NCBI GenBank assembly: GCA_016777125.1
Contig: JADHSC010000013.1
Span: 1-46,542, forward strand
DNA: 46,542 nucleotides
Reading direction: 5' to 3'
Source of the DNA: Candidatus Poseidoniaceae archaeon
GTDB taxonomy: Archaea > Thermoplasmatota > Poseidoniia > Poseidoniales > Poseidoniaceae
The notes below the pieces were generated by a model. It was given only the letters and a program-made list of their open reading frames with translations. It was not told where the DNA came from and made no database searches. Positions 37,150 to 46,346 of the stretch are shown here, in pieces (within the stretch, counting starts at the first letter, position 1; each line of letters starts with the position of its first letter). The position numbers and the translations under genes were made by a program.

Positions 37150-37153
37150 ACAC

Positions 37154-38128
37154 ATGCGAGTACTCGTAACTGGTGGAGCAGGCTTCCTCGGTTCGAGTTT
37201 GGTTGAGCATCTGCTTGACCTTGATGATGAAGTCGTCGTTCTCGATAACTTCTGGAGAGGTAAACCCGAAAATCTAGAGCGTATTCTTGATAGGATTACG
37301 CTTATCGAATCTGATGCTTCTGTAGCGCCATCCTACGGTTTGATCAAAGATCCATCCTCGATCGATGTTGTCTATCATCTCGCTGCTGTAAATGGTACGA
37401 AATGGTTTCATGAAGAGGCACGAATGGTTATGGATGTAAATCTAAATTCGACACTAAGGGCAATTGAATTCGCAGAACAATATCGCTGCAGATTCGTATT
37501 TACTTCCTCTCCAGAAGCATATGGTAATTCAGAAGTGATGCCACTAGGAAGTCTAGAATCTTCTCTTTTCACCCATCCATCTCATCACCAACGTCATGCC
37601 TATGGTGGGAGTAAATATCTTGGTGAATTAGCGGTCCAACACGCAGTTCGTCAAGGGCTTGATGGACGGGTTGTACGTCCATTCAATGGATATGGTCCTC
37701 GTTTGAGTCAAGATGAATATGGGCAAGTTGTTACCATGATGATGCGTTCAGCCCTTGATTCAAATCTCGTCCACGTTCATGGGGATGGAAAACAAACACG
37801 TTGTCTCACATGGGTTGACGATATTGTTCAAGGCATTGCGCTCTCAGGTCGTGTAGATTCATGTTTGAAGACTGGAGAGTCCCTTGCTGGTCGTTCATTT
37901 AACCTTGGTTCCACAGAAGAGATTTCAATGCTTCATCTTGGGGAGACCATTTGTGATCTTGTTCATGAAAAAACGGGTGTGCTGGTCCAAGTCGAGATGA
38001 CAGAAGGCTATCCTGGCGATTCATTACGTCGAGTCCCCCATGTTGTGGAGGCAGAGAACTCTCTAGGCTGGACTGCAACGACTTCTCTTGAAGTTGGACT
38101 GCGTCAGACATTGGAATCAATGTTGTAA
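37154..38128 (+). CDS. NAD-dependent sugar-nucleotide epimerase/dehydratase (extended SDR)
   Basis: 324 residues from the ATG at 37154, where the Rossmann fold begins (MRVLVTGGAGFLGSS, GxxGxxG at 7-13); the frame is open 198 nt further upstream inside the preceding gene, which is discounted. VYHLAAVNG, FTSSPEAYG (Ser118/Ser119) and YGGSK (Tyr150, Lys154) give the SDR catalytic set, and RPFNGYGPR is the sugar-nucleotide-binding block. It acts on a nucleotide-linked sugar, either as a 4-epimerase or a 4,6-dehydratase relative; the exact sugar is not decided by sequence. It probably supplies glycans for surface proteins. Its last 25 bp overlap the convergent flavin-reductase-like gene. Confidence 0.9.
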   Translation: MRVLVTGGAGFLGSSLVEHLLDLDDEVVVLDNFWRGKPENLERILDRITLIESDASVAPSYGLIKDPSSIDVVYHLAAVNGTKWFHEEARMVMDVNLNSTLRAIEFAEQYRCRFVFTSSPEAYGNSEVMPLGSLESSLFTHPSHHQRHAYGGSKYLGELAVQHAVRQGLDGRVVRPFNGYGPRLSQDEYGQVVTMMMRSALDSNLVHVHGDGKQTRCLTWVDDIVQGIALSGRVDSCLKTGESLAGRSFNLGSTEEISMLHLGETICDLVHEKTGVLVQVEMTEGYPGDSLRRVPHVVEAENSLGWTATTSLEVGLRQTLESML

Positions 38129-38904
38129 TCCCATGCAGTTGGCGTAGCCATCAATCGGTTCAATCCATGTTGACAGAGGAGATGAACTGACTCGGTAGGT
38201 AGATGTTCTCCTGGGACAATTAATTTCGTTAATCGCAATACTACGAGACTGGCTTTTGCCTCGGGTAGATCATGTTCTGCCACCACTTCTGCCTCGATTG
38301 CCATTGATGCTTCCTTCATAATGAGTTTATTTGATTCTAAAGATTCGATTTCAAATGCATCCCATTCACTTTGTTCTCTTGGAATCGGTTTGCATGTTTC
38401 ATTAACGAGGCGAGCGTTTTCCCGATTTGGTTGTAGAAAATTTAGGACCGCTTTCCCGTTCTCTCTAAGATTTATTAGGGAGTCACGGACTCGATCTTCC
38501 CGATTTACTGACAATGATATGACCGCAAGCGGTGGTGAATTTGCAACGATGGATACCGATGTGTATGGTGCTAAATTCCGAATACCATTGTTCGATTCGG
38601 TACCGAGCATTACGAGTGGTCTTGGACTAACGAGATTCGAAAGAAAGAGTGAACGTGCCTTATGTTCCATGTCGTCTAAGGTATGCTTTGATGCTTCTTG
38701 ATGAAGGGTTGGGTTTTCCTTAGGGAACCACCGATTAAGTTCACCAGCTTGTATTTCCTCCAATGCGTGGCGAGTAAATTCCCGGTACGTTTCCCATTGG
38801 GGAATCTCTTCAGTATCTCCTCTTGCTTGCTTACGAAGAATCGATGCATCCGCATATTCGATGCATTTTGTGAGAAAATCAATGACGTGTTGTCTGCCTT
38901 CCAT
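38104..38904 (-). CDS. Flavin-reductase-like (FMN-binding split barrel) protein
   Basis: 266 residues from the ATG at 38904, chosen because it lies one base after the stop of the preceding gene and is preceded by GAGAGGAG (38913-38920); the open frame reaches 38979. About 85 residues of helical N-terminal sequence of unknown role precede a flavin-reductase-like domain: FLSNLVSPRPLVMLGTESNNGIRNLAPYTSVSIVANSPP is cut here only for illustration as SPRPLVML ... NLAPYTSVSIV ... PPLAVISL, the classic FMN-binding pattern. It probably binds FMN and may be an NAD(P)H:flavin oxidoreductase or a related protein; the substrate is unknown. Third gene of the bcp operon. Confidence 0.8.
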   Translation of the reverse strand: MEGRQHVIDFLTKCIEYADASILRKQARGDTEEIPQWETYREFTRHALEEIQAGELNRWFPKENPTLHQEASKHTLDDMEHKARSLFLSNLVSPRPLVMLGTESNNGIRNLAPYTSVSIVANSPPLAVISLSVNREDRVRDSLINLRENGKAVLNFLQPNRENARLVNETCKPIPREQSEWDAFEIESLESNKLIMKEASMAIEAEVVAEHDLPEAKASLVVLRLTKLIVPGEHLPTESVHLLCQHGLNRLMATPTAWDYNIDSNV

Positions 38905-38905
38905 T

Positions 38906-39385
38906 TCAATTTCTCCTCTCTTCGTAATCTTTTCGTTGCATATGAAACGAGGCAGGGTTGCCTTTCCAAACTTCGCCATCAGGTATGGATTTGGTTAGAA
39001 CTGAACCAGCGCCAAGTACAGCATTTACGCCAATGGTTACGCCTGCAAGTATCGTGACTCCACCACCGATTACAGCATTTTCTCGAATTGTTACTGGCCC
39101 CCATTTGTCTCTGTTTCCTGAGGGAGGGTATTTATCGTTTAGAATAGTAGAATTCGGTCCGATGAAGACATTCGATTCTATTTTGGTGCAATCGGAGATG
39201 TAGGTTGAACCTTGAATTCGAGTCCCATTACCGATTTCTACTGAGCGACCGATATGGCACATTGATCCGATGATGATATTGTCTCCAACAACCAGTCCTT
39301 TGCCAATGTAGCATGGCTCGTAAGCATTCGACGTAGCATTGAGGGGGACTCGTTTCCCTCCGATGTCCTCTTGCATAATGTTCAC
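38906..39385 (-). CDS. Hexapeptide-repeat (left-handed beta-helix) acyltransferase
   Basis: 159 residues, almost entirely hexapeptide repeats ((I/V)Gxxxx turns: IGKGLVVGDNIIIG, IGRSVEIGNG, VFIGPNSTIL, AVIGGGVTILAGVTIGVNAVLGAGSVL). The pattern and the final VWKGNPA block match WbbJ/LpxA-like O- or N-acetyltransferases acting on sugar nucleotides. It should transfer an acetyl group from acetyl-CoA to an amino- or hydroxy-sugar for surface glycans; the convergent epimerase could act in the same route (inference). It overlaps bcp by 4 bp (ATGA) and is followed directly by the flavin-reductase-like gene. Confidence 0.9.
   Translation of the reverse strand: MNIMQEDIGGKRVPLNATSNAYEPCYIGKGLVVGDNIIIGSMCHIGRSVEIGNGTRIQGSTYISDCTKIESNVFIGPNSTILNDKYPPSGNRDKWGPVTIRENAVIGGGVTILAGVTIGVNAVLGAGSVLTKSIPDGEVWKGNPASFHMQRKDYEERRN
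38913..38920 (-). promoter_or_regulatory. Shine-Dalgarno site of flavin-reductase-like gene
   Basis: GAGAGGAG on the minus strand, 8 nt before the ATG at 38904, decides this start over the upstream in-frame ATG at 38979. It lies within the end of the acyltransferase gene. Confidence 0.6.
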
Positions 39386-39867
39386 TCTTCCAATGAGAGT
39401 TCACGAAGCAACATCTCAACATGCCCCTTCGCTCGAACATTGTATCGACACCATTCGATTGTACCGTCAGGGCCAATAACAAACGTGGAACGGACACATC
39501 CCATGTATTCTCTTCCGTAATTCTTCTTCATGCGCCATGTTCCAAATTGATCATGCAAAGCACCTTCAGTATCAAGGAGTAATGGGAAGTTCAAGTCTTG
39601 TTTCGAGATGAATTTTTGGTGAGACTTTTCGGAGTCTTTGGAAATACCGAGTACTTCGTAGCCTTCGGATTTGAGTCTCGCCATGTTATCCCGGAAGTCA
39701 CATGCTTGTTTTGTGCAACCTGGGGTTGAATCTCTGGGATAGAAGTACAGAATAACACTTCTATCCTTTTCGATGTAATCGGACGAAGTATGCGTTACTC
39801 CGTTTGAATCAATTGCAGAAAAGGCAGGGGATTTCATACCGACTTCGAGAGTTATTGGTTCGGACAT
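39382..39867 (-). CDS. bcp: Peroxiredoxin, Bcp/PrxQ type
   Basis: 161 residues. The active site YFYPRDSTPGCTKQACDFRD holds the peroxidatic Cys51 and, five residues on, resolving Cys56, the atypical 2-Cys PrxQ arrangement. It reduces hydrogen and organic peroxides using thioredoxin, for which a gene is present at 15605. Length and the RSTFVIGPDGTIEW block fit the family. First gene of a minus-strand operon with the acyltransferase (4-bp overlap) and flavin-reductase-like protein. It is divergent from the 40033 cluster across a 165-bp A/T-rich gap. Confidence 0.95.
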   Translation of the reverse strand: MSEPITLEVGMKSPAFSAIDSNGVTHTSSDYIEKDRSVILYFYPRDSTPGCTKQACDFRDNMARLKSEGYEVLGISKDSEKSHQKFISKQDLNFPLLLDTEGALHDQFGTWRMKKNYGREYMGCVRSTFVIGPDGTIEWCRYNVRAKGHVEMLLRELSLEE

Positions 39868-40032
39868 GGCTTAACGTGACATCCATTTGTCATCAATGCT
39901 TGGTTTTGGCCTCGTTTTCAGGTTAAGGAGTACACTCAGCGGCTATGCGATGCGGTTTATTTTTAATGCATATTGAATAAATGAACAATATTTGCCAATT
40001 GTTTGATAAACTGTCCCAATACACCTTATTCT
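39868..40032. other. A/T-rich divergent intergenic region
   Basis: 165 bp, the longest gap in the window, between bcp and the right-hand cluster. It contains several A/T tracts (TTTATTTTTAAT, ATATTGAATAAA near 39957-39982) that could hold promoter elements in either direction. The best-placed element for the plus gene is annotated separately. No open frame or stable hairpin stood out. Confidence 0.5.
40003..40010 (+). promoter_or_regulatory. TATA box of the right-hand cluster
   Basis: TTGATAAA is centred about 26 nt before the ATG at 40033, fitting a leaderless first gene. This spacing also supports choosing 40033 over the upstream in-frame ATG at 40003. Confidence 0.55.
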
Positions 40033-40464
40033 ATGGCGGGTCCGAGCATGTCGCGAAGATGCCGCAAATATTCCAAGAAGATTTCTCGTGCCAAGACGAA
40101 ATACGATCTTCAGAGTATTGCTTCAACCATTCAAAGCGAGTTAGATCGCAGGAACATCACCTACGATGAAGCCCTCACACTTGGGAATTTCATTCAAAAC
40201 CGAGCAGACCAGTTGCCGGGGAATTCAATTGTCTATGCAGTATCTGACAGGGACGCTTATCGCCGCACATTGGAGATTTATCTCCGAGACGCCCTCCTCA
40301 CTCGAACCGAACAACTTCTTCTGTGGGAAGAGCGCAGACGATTAGGAATTACAGACGAGGAACATGATCGTCTCTTGGCTCAATTACTAGAGATATGGAA
40401 ATCACAAGGTAAGTCAATAACGATTCAACGATTTGAGAAAGCAGGAGGTTCATCGAATGCTTAA
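40033..40464 (+). CDS. Small basic helical protein of unknown function, first gene of the archaellin-linked cluster
   Basis: 143 residues from the ATG at 40033 (a TATA box 26 nt upstream supports it; 40003 and 40048 are alternatives). I do not recognise the family. The N-terminus is strongly basic (MSRRCRKYSKKISRAKTK) and could bind nucleic acid. The rest is predicted helical, with two regions around DRRNITYDEALTLGNFI and RRRLGITDEEHDRLLAQLL, each of which looks like a helix-turn-helix or EF-like two-helix unit. No membrane segment or signal. Its end overlaps the next gene by 8 bp and contains that gene's Shine-Dalgarno site, so translation is probably coupled. Confidence 0.75.
   Translation: MAGPSMSRRCRKYSKKISRAKTKYDLQSIASTIQSELDRRNITYDEALTLGNFIQNRADQLPGNSIVYAVSDRDAYRRTLEIYLRDALLTRTEQLLLWEERRRLGITDEEHDRLLAQLLEIWKSQGKSITIQRFEKAGGSSNA
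40443..40449 (+). promoter_or_regulatory. Shine-Dalgarno site of the giant NTGN-repeat protein
   Basis: AGGAGGT lies 7 nt before the ATG at 40457 and fixes that start instead of the TTG at 40433. It sits inside the previous gene. Confidence 0.8.
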
Positions 40465-43400
40465 GCAGAAGAGAATACCTGTTCTTCTCGTCACCTTATT
40501 CTTGATTCAAGTGGCTTTGCCGTTTGCTGATGCTACTGAAACATCCGGCCGCGCAGGACCCGATTTCCAAGTGACTGCTATGAAATTCGATGGTGCAGGA
40601 TCGGTCATCAATGGGTCGTTAATTCTGGCTCCTGATGTCCATACTGTCCGTATTGATGTATCCAATGTTGGTACGACTGCAGGCAGTGCTTTCCTTTCCT
40701 TGGTTCACAAAGGATCACCGAGCGCCGCAGAGAGTACCGTCGACACGGTCGATCTTGGTTCCATCGCCGGGGGTTCTGGTAGTACGACTTATCTGTTATC
40801 GTGGACAGCTACAACAGGGCCTTCACAAACCCTCTTCGCTCGAGTTTCAAGTGCAAATGATGGAAATCCTGCAAACAACGAATACCGTAGGGATTTCAAC
40901 GTTGAAACTCTCCATGAAGCAAACGTCATAGGAGATACACTCCCAACCATAGCTCCCGGAAACGCAAATGTCGTTCTAAATCGACAGAGTCACTCCTTTG
41001 AGACTACCATTCGAAACGATGGTGTGATGGCCACAAGTGCTGTTATGAATTTTGTTCTCACAAATGCCTCAGCCACGCCTTCAACAGTGAGTATCTGGTC
41101 CAATACTCAAATCATGCAACCGGGTTCAATTTACGATCCATCTGAGGGGGAGATTCTAACGGGTACTTTCTCTGCATCTTCGCTGAGTGGTCTTTGGAAT
41201 ATGTCGGTTCAAGTCGTTCTCAATGGTACTGGATGGACTCAAACCCAAACCTATCAGCAATTTGATGTTGTGTTTAGTGATTACATTGCCGAAATGGTCG
41301 GTCCTTCAGATCGCACTACATCACCGGGTGATTCTGCTACGTTGTATTACGTCATTCGGAATACTGGCAGCTCTATTGACTCGTTCAGTATTGCAGTTTC
41401 CAGTACATTAGGATGGGCATCAACGGATCTCGATTCGACAATTACTCAGTTTGTTGGTATAGGAGAAACGTTGACATTAAGCGTCCAAGTAGTCGTCCCT
41501 CAAGCAGCTCTCTTGTCACAGATTGACATTGTAACGCTATCGATTACATCTGCTGGTAGTGGTTATGTGTTGTCCGAAACGACTCGCGTAATGGCGGGGG
41601 AAAATCTCCAAGCAACCGTCGACATCATCGACACGACAACGATGGTTGTGCCAGGACTCTCTCAAACCATGTCCTTCACCGTTGAGAACACAGGTAACGC
41701 TCCTACTTCGTTTGACCTTTTTTCAGGCCTCTCAGTCAATGCTCTAAATTGGGTTCACAATATTTCGATTACAAACACAGGAGAACTGCAAGTTGGTGAA
41801 ATCGTTACTGGATTCATCACCTTGGAAGTCCCTCCGATTCAAATGCCCCTTGATCCTGCAGAACACAATCGTGCTGGCGATAGCCTGAGTGCATATATTT
41901 TCGCTGAAGCAGTCACTGGAAGCATCCCTACATCCGATACTGGTCAAATTGAAGTGCGACCAGTCATCACAATCGATCCTGGATTGCCGGTGGAAAGTAT
42001 TACACTAAGCGAAAGCGATGTTCTCAGCGCGGGTCAATCGACAGGAATTAACGAGATTCTCGCACTAGACGTACAAGTACGTCACAATCTCGCCTCAGAC
42101 ATCACAGAAACCGTAGATGTTGACTTAACCGTAGGGAGTATAATCTTCGAAGCCGCATCATCAGGAGGATTCAATGAAGTTGATCGATGGAGTGCAGTAT
42201 TGACTCCAGAAGAATCACTAGGCCTATCCTTAGGAGAAAGTTTCGCAGCCTCCCTTGGTGTTCAAAGTCAATCGGGTCAAGTACCTCTTGCAGGAATTAT
42301 CAAAATCCCAGTCACAACCACTCCTACATTGGGCACTGTGCATGTCGCGAATGCAGTATACTCTCCTGCCATTACACAAGAACTCTCGATTATTATTCCA
42401 AAAGTCATTGATGGAGAGATTACAGAAACAGGACCGCTTCCAGCAAATGTTGGCGTAGATACCGATTTCATGTTCACATTTGGAAATACTGGTAATGATC
42501 GTTCTTCCTATCGTTTAGAAATAGTGCAAAATTTACCTGTGGGTTGGGAAGCGAGTCTTACAACAACGAGCCCAAATAACACAATTGTGGACCTTGCTAG
42601 CGACTTAGAAGATTATCCATTGTCATCAGGGGCGCATCTTTCTCTAGTCACTCTGACCGTGAAGACTGACCCATTAGCTCAAGCAGGCTTAGATCAACCT
42701 CTGACCATACGCTATTATGACCTTGAAACCGGGGCTTATGTTGGACAACAAACGATGGATATTAGGGTTGGTGAGACTGTAAATGCTTCACTCACACCTA
42801 CGAATCAAACGATTGAAGCAACACCGTACGAATCACCTTCTGCCTTCGTTGTCATCAAGAATACTGGGAACGGCCCTACTACGTACAGCGTTTCTCTTGA
42901 TGATGGAGGATATGATGACGTTGCATTTGAACTTGATACGTCAAGCAGTGTTATCATCGCCGCAGGATATGAATCTTCAGTTCGTGTCAATATTAATCCA
43001 ACACAAGAAGCGAGCGCAGATAATTTCTACATGGCAAATTTGACAGTTTCCATGATTGATGAAAACGGTACTTTAGTCGAATTGTATGCGAACATTGTTG
43101 CGAACATGTCCGAAGTCCACGATGTTGTCCTTAGCACTCCTGATAATCTCGCTGCAGTTCCAGGTACCATCGTTACATTACCGTTTGATTTGGAAAACAC
43201 AGGTAACCTTGTAGAAACAGTCAATGTAAACATCTCTGTTGATGGGGGATGGGATGCAACGCCAATCATCCAATCCTTCACAATTCCAATCGATGGTACT
43301 TCATCTGGTACATTTGATATTACAATCCCAGCACTTGATGGCACAGACAACATGCTCAATGGGGCAATCCATGATGCTAACATTACAGTGTCAAGTACTG

Positions 43401-45319
43401 CTACGGGGGAGATCTATGTTGAAAGCAAGGTACAACTCCTCGTTGCCCCAGTCTTCACGTACACGCTCGAAGGATGGAAGAGCGAATATTTCTTCCACCA
43501 AGGCGATAATCGTGAATGGACAGCAATCATAACAAATACTGGAAACCAAGATGTTGTTGTGAATGTCGGTTACCAAATTTTCATGCCCGGTCTGACGATT
43601 GAAAGCAATGATTGGAGCCTATCCGCAACCTCTCCTACGCAGTTGTCATTGCCAAGGAACGTCCCAGTATCTTTGACAGTTGGTGCTAATGCAGAGGACA
43701 CGAATCCGGATTTGACGACTGCTGCTGATTTCCGAATCACTCTTACCCCTACTGACGTCGATGTTGATGGTAGTGGGGAGTTCACAACCGAGTTGAAAAT
43801 GAAGCGGTTGTTTGATATCGGATATGCCGATAAACTCGAGGCTCCTGCTAATGATGATCCAATCGCTGTATTCATCCCATACTCTCACATTCCTTCATCT
43901 AACGATGCCCCTACAAATTATTCCATCGAAATTTGTGGAATTACTCGTCTACTGGACTTTAATGCAATAGGACTTTCAGAGGATGACTATGTTTGGAACA
44001 TTTCCATCATAAACCTCGAAGGCCCGGAATCTGTTCATTATGTCAACTTGACACAGCCATGTGTTCCTGGAACAAATATCATCGAACTTCCTGAACGAGT
44101 CAAGTACGTACAGTCGCCTCCATTGACCTTCATGGTAAAGGTACCTGACCGTCCAAATATTCTTCCAGGAGATGGCTATGATCTCGATATCCGCCTCTAT
44201 CACCCTGATGAACACAATGGATACACTGTCTACACAGAGGAAACATTCACCTTTGCTCTAAATATGTATGCTGATCCAATGATTGTTCCATCCTCTCAAC
44301 GTATTGTTGATGCCGATGGTAACGAACTCGATGAACTGATGGAAGGTCAAACCGCTTATCTTGAATTCACATTGAAGAACGAAGGGACCGCGTTAGCACT
44401 CGGTATCAATTCAAATCTCGAATGCACAGGGCTTGTCATCAACGACAAAACACCTATTGTTGCCTTTTTACCTGAAGGCGAGGACGAAACTCTTCGGTGG
44501 CAGGTAACTGGAGAAACTCTTGACTGGTGGGAACAGGGAGTTGACGCAGAATGTACGGTTTCCATCTTATCGTCCTATGCCTTGAACAACAACGTCGAGA
44601 ATGATGTAGTTGAATTCAAGCAAACAGTAGACTCGAGTGCTCCAGCCCCGATTACGGTCTTAGCCGGCTTTGGAATTGCCTTAATCATCACAATTGGATT
44701 ACTAGGTCTTACCAATCAGAATGAGAAATACAGACTTGGAGCTGTTTACTCAGGTGTCGTTATGCTCGGTTTCTCTTTCCACTTGCTTGACTATGTTTGG
44801 TGGGGTCCAAGCATTATCGCTATCACTGCACTGTGGGTATGGCGTATGGCATGGCGAAGCAGTGAAGAATTCAGATACATTCACGAAGATTACCAGCGTG
44901 CCCGAAAAGGTATCTCTACCATTTATGCAGACCACTTCCAAGCGCTGGCTGATTCAAGAAGGCAACTTACAGTTATTCTCAGCCTTCCTATTCTTGGATT
45001 TGTAGCAGTCATTCTTGGCTTACCCCCTCAGATGTCTCCAAACGAAGCAAATTTGATTTCTCTGGTGGGGTATATTCTGCTCTCTACAATTGTCGTTTGG
45101 ATCATCCTCCGACGTTCCAACAACATGTATGGTTCACTCTACGGCCGCTTAACTGACATCGAAGTCAAGGCAACAAGAATCGAGCGTGATCTCGGCGACC
45201 CTGCACGTTTACTCAATGACCTTGCAATGGAAGGACTTGACCTTTCTGCAATTATTGAACCACCTCAATCTGCAGTTGCGGCTGAAACAAACGAGGAGGT
45301 GATGTCTGATGGCGAATAG
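40457..45319 (+). CDS. Giant NEW3/CARDB-repeat surface protein with C-terminal multi-pass membrane domain
   Basis: 1,620 residues. A signal peptide (IPVLLVTLFLIQVALPFADA) is followed by an extracellular stack of Ig-like domains of the CARDB and NPCBM-associated NEW3 kind. The repeat hallmark is (E/K/G)NTGN or a variant: RNTGSSIDSF, ENTGNAPTSF, GNTGNDRSSY, KNTGNGPTTY, ENTGNLVETV, TNTGNQDVVV, KNEGTALALG. Near the C-terminus there are about four membrane helices (LAGFGIALIITIGLLGL; GAVYSGVVMLGFSF with an adjacent WWGPSIIAITALWVW; LTVILSLPILGFVAVIL; LISLVGYILLSTIVVWIIL), with an Arg-rich loop between them and a cytoplasmic helical tail. A multi-pass C-terminal domain sets it apart from the single-anchor surface proteins elsewhere in the window. 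Overlaps with both flanking genes imply coordinated synthesis. Function unknown. Confidence 0.88.
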   Translation: MLKQKRIPVLLVTLFLIQVALPFADATETSGRAGPDFQVTAMKFDGAGSVINGSLILAPDVHTVRIDVSNVGTTAGSAFLSLVHKGSPSAAESTVDTVDLGSIAGGSGSTTYLLSWTATTGPSQTLFARVSSANDGNPANNEYRRDFNVETLHEANVIGDTLPTIAPGNANVVLNRQSHSFETTIRNDGVMATSAVMNFVLTNASATPSTVSIWSNTQIMQPGSIYDPSEGEILTGTFSASSLSGLWNMSVQVVLNGTGWTQTQTYQQFDVVFSDYIAEMVGPSDRTTSPGDSATLYYVIRNTGSSIDSFSIAVSSTLGWASTDLDSTITQFVGIGETLTLSVQVVVPQAALLSQIDIVTLSITSAGSGYVLSETTRVMAGENLQATVDIIDTTTMVVPGLSQTMSFTVENTGNAPTSFDLFSGLSVNALNWVHNISITNTGELQVGEIVTGFITLEVPPIQMPLDPAEHNRAGDSLSAYIFAEAVTGSIPTSDTGQIEVRPVITIDPGLPVESITLSESDVLSAGQSTGINEILALDVQVRHNLASDITETVDVDLTVGSIIFEAASSGGFNEVDRWSAVLTPEESLGLSLGESFAASLGVQSQSGQVPLAGIIKIPVTTTPTLGTVHVANAVYSPAITQELSIIIPKVIDGEITETGPLPANVGVDTDFMFTFGNTGNDRSSYRLEIVQNLPVGWEASLTTTSPNNTIVDLASDLEDYPLSSGAHLSLVTLTVKTDPLAQAGLDQPLTIRYYDLETGAYVGQQTMDIRVGETVNASLTPTNQTIEATPYESPSAFVVIKNTGNGPTTYSVSLDDGGYDDVAFELDTSSSVIIAAGYESSVRVNINPTQEASADNFYMANLTVSMIDENGTLVELYANIVANMSEVHDVVLSTPDNLAAVPGTIVTLPFDLENTGNLVETVNVNISVDGGWDATPIIQSFTIPIDGTSSGTFDITIPALDGTDNMLNGAIHDANITVSSTATGEIYVESKVQLLVAPVFTYTLEGWKSEYFFHQGDNREWTAIITNTGNQDVVVNVGYQIFMPGLTIESNDWSLSATSPTQLSLPRNVPVSLTVGANAEDTNPDLTTAADFRITLTPTDVDVDGSGEFTTELKMKRLFDIGYADKLEAPANDDPIAVFIPYSHIPSSNDAPTNYSIEICGITRLLDFNAIGLSEDDYVWNISIINLEGPESVHYVNLTQPCVPGTNIIELPERVKYVQSPPLTFMVKVPDRPNILPGDGYDLDIRLYHPDEHNGYTVYTEETFTFALNMYADPMIVPSSQRIVDADGNELDELMEGQTAYLEFTLKNEGTALALGINSNLECTGLVINDKTPIVAFLPEGEDETLRWQVTGETLDWWEQGVDAECTVSILSSYALNNNVENDVVEFKQTVDSSAPAPITVLAGFGIALIITIGLLGLTNQNEKYRLGAVYSGVVMLGFSFHLLDYVWWGPSIIAITALWVWRMAWRSSEEFRYIHEDYQRARKGISTIYADHFQALADSRRQLTVILSLPILGFVAVILGLPPQMSPNEANLISLVGYILLSTIVVWIILRRSNNMYGSLYGRLTDIEVKATRIERDLGDPARLLNDLAMEGLDLSAIIEPPQSAVAAETNEEVMSDGE
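45295..45303 (+). promoter_or_regulatory. Shine-Dalgarno site of the coiled-coil partner gene
   Basis: GGAGGTGAT, an essentially full anti-SD match, ends 5 nt before the ATG at 45309. It lies inside the end of the giant gene. Confidence 0.8.
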
Positions 45320-46301
45320 CAAAACTGATGATGTTGATTTCTCAACGGATGCTGAATTAGAAGACGGTGATTTAGCCAATGCTCAAGCAGCAATTGCTGC
45401 ATCTACAGAAAGCGCACAACGCCTCATGCAGGCAAGTAGAGAACTCGAAACTCTCGTTCAAGGTGTTGTAAGTGATGAAGTCAACTCATTAGCCACAACT
45501 GAACTTGATATGCTTCAAGCACGTTCATTCCTCGAAGCACATCGACTCCGAAGAGCACGTCGTAGTGTTCGAAAGGCTGAGAAAGCGCTCGAAGTCCTAG
45601 AAGAAGATGTACTCTATCTGCGTAGAAGTATTGCCATGCTTCACCGTTTGTTGCGAGAGAAAGCCCTTGCTGAAGAGGAAGTAGAAAACGTCCTGCGAAG
45701 ACTCAGAAACGCTACAGGTGCTGCTGAAATCGGAGATGTCGGATATGCAGCTACAGAAGTCGAATATCTTGTTGATGATCTCATTGGTGGTAACTCTTCC
45801 ACCCTCAATCCATTCTTGTTCAGGCATTTTTGGTTATCCGTCGATACCCGATGGCCAGCAGGTGGAGAGATGGGAGTTCTTCTCGTCCGTATCATCAATG
45901 ATGGAGACATTCCACTACCAATGATGCGACTAGAACCTCCTGTGCCGAGAGGATGGATCTCGAATCCATCCTTCATCGACGTACCTGTCATTGGTCCAGG
46001 CGGTAACTTACCCGTTCGATTTGAAATCAAAGCCGATCGCCGTCATGGTTCAGATGAAATACCCCTTTCTCGAAAACTTTCAATAGCGACTGGGTATGAA
46101 ATGAGGAATGGTAATGTTATGGTCACTATTCGTGCTCAAAATCGTTCGATGGAACCTCTCTCAGATGTTCTCTTCAATCCTTGGCTTCCGCCAGGCTTTA
46201 CAGCCGACAATGTGCCATTCATTGGCAGACTAACTCCAGATGAAGTAGCAGTAATACGCATGCCACTTCGCATCGACTTGGGTCAAGGAGGTGCTTCTTG
46301 A
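45309..46301 (+). CDS. Cytoplasmic coiled-coil protein with NEW3-like C-terminal domain
   Basis: 330 residues with no signal peptide or membrane helix, so cytosolic. Residues 20-155 are a long charged helical/coiled-coil region (SFLEAHRLRRARRSVRKAEK, VLRRLRNATGAAEIGDVGYA). From about 170 a beta-sandwich follows with an RIINDGDIPLPMMRLEPPVP ... GW block and a second NRSMEPLSDVLFNPWLPPGF block, which look like diverged copies of the NEW3-type domains in the preceding giant protein. It overlaps that gene by 11 bp and has a strong Shine-Dalgarno site. A physical partnership with the giant protein's cytoplasmic tail is a reasonable inference. I do not recognise a named family. Confidence 0.8.
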   Translation: MANSKTDDVDFSTDAELEDGDLANAQAAIAASTESAQRLMQASRELETLVQGVVSDEVNSLATTELDMLQARSFLEAHRLRRARRSVRKAEKALEVLEEDVLYLRRSIAMLHRLLREKALAEEEVENVLRRLRNATGAAEIGDVGYAATEVEYLVDDLIGGNSSTLNPFLFRHFWLSVDTRWPAGGEMGVLLVRIINDGDIPLPMMRLEPPVPRGWISNPSFIDVPVIGPGGNLPVRFEIKADRRHGSDEIPLSRKLSIATGYEMRNGNVMVTIRAQNRSMEPLSDVLFNPWLPPGFTADNVPFIGRLTPDEVAVIRMPLRIDLGQGGAS

Positions 46302-46316
46302 CCCCATCCATTTCCA

Positions 46317-46330
46317 CCCTCTTTGGAGGG
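46317..46330 (+). other. Small hairpin between the coiled-coil gene and archaellin
   Basis: CCCTC-TTTG-GAGGG, a 5-bp stem with a 4-nt loop, lies in the 55-bp gap before the archaellin start and is followed by an A-tract. It could be a processing or stabilising element, letting archaellin accumulate more than the upstream genes. No T-run follows, so it is not an obvious terminator. Confidence 0.35.
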
Positions 46331-46346
46331 AGGACGAGTAAAAAAA

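Noticed and set aside
36956-37153. N-terminal extension of the epimerase frame
   Set aside because: It lies inside the aconitase X gene in another frame; the Rossmann motif starts exactly at the ATG at 37154.
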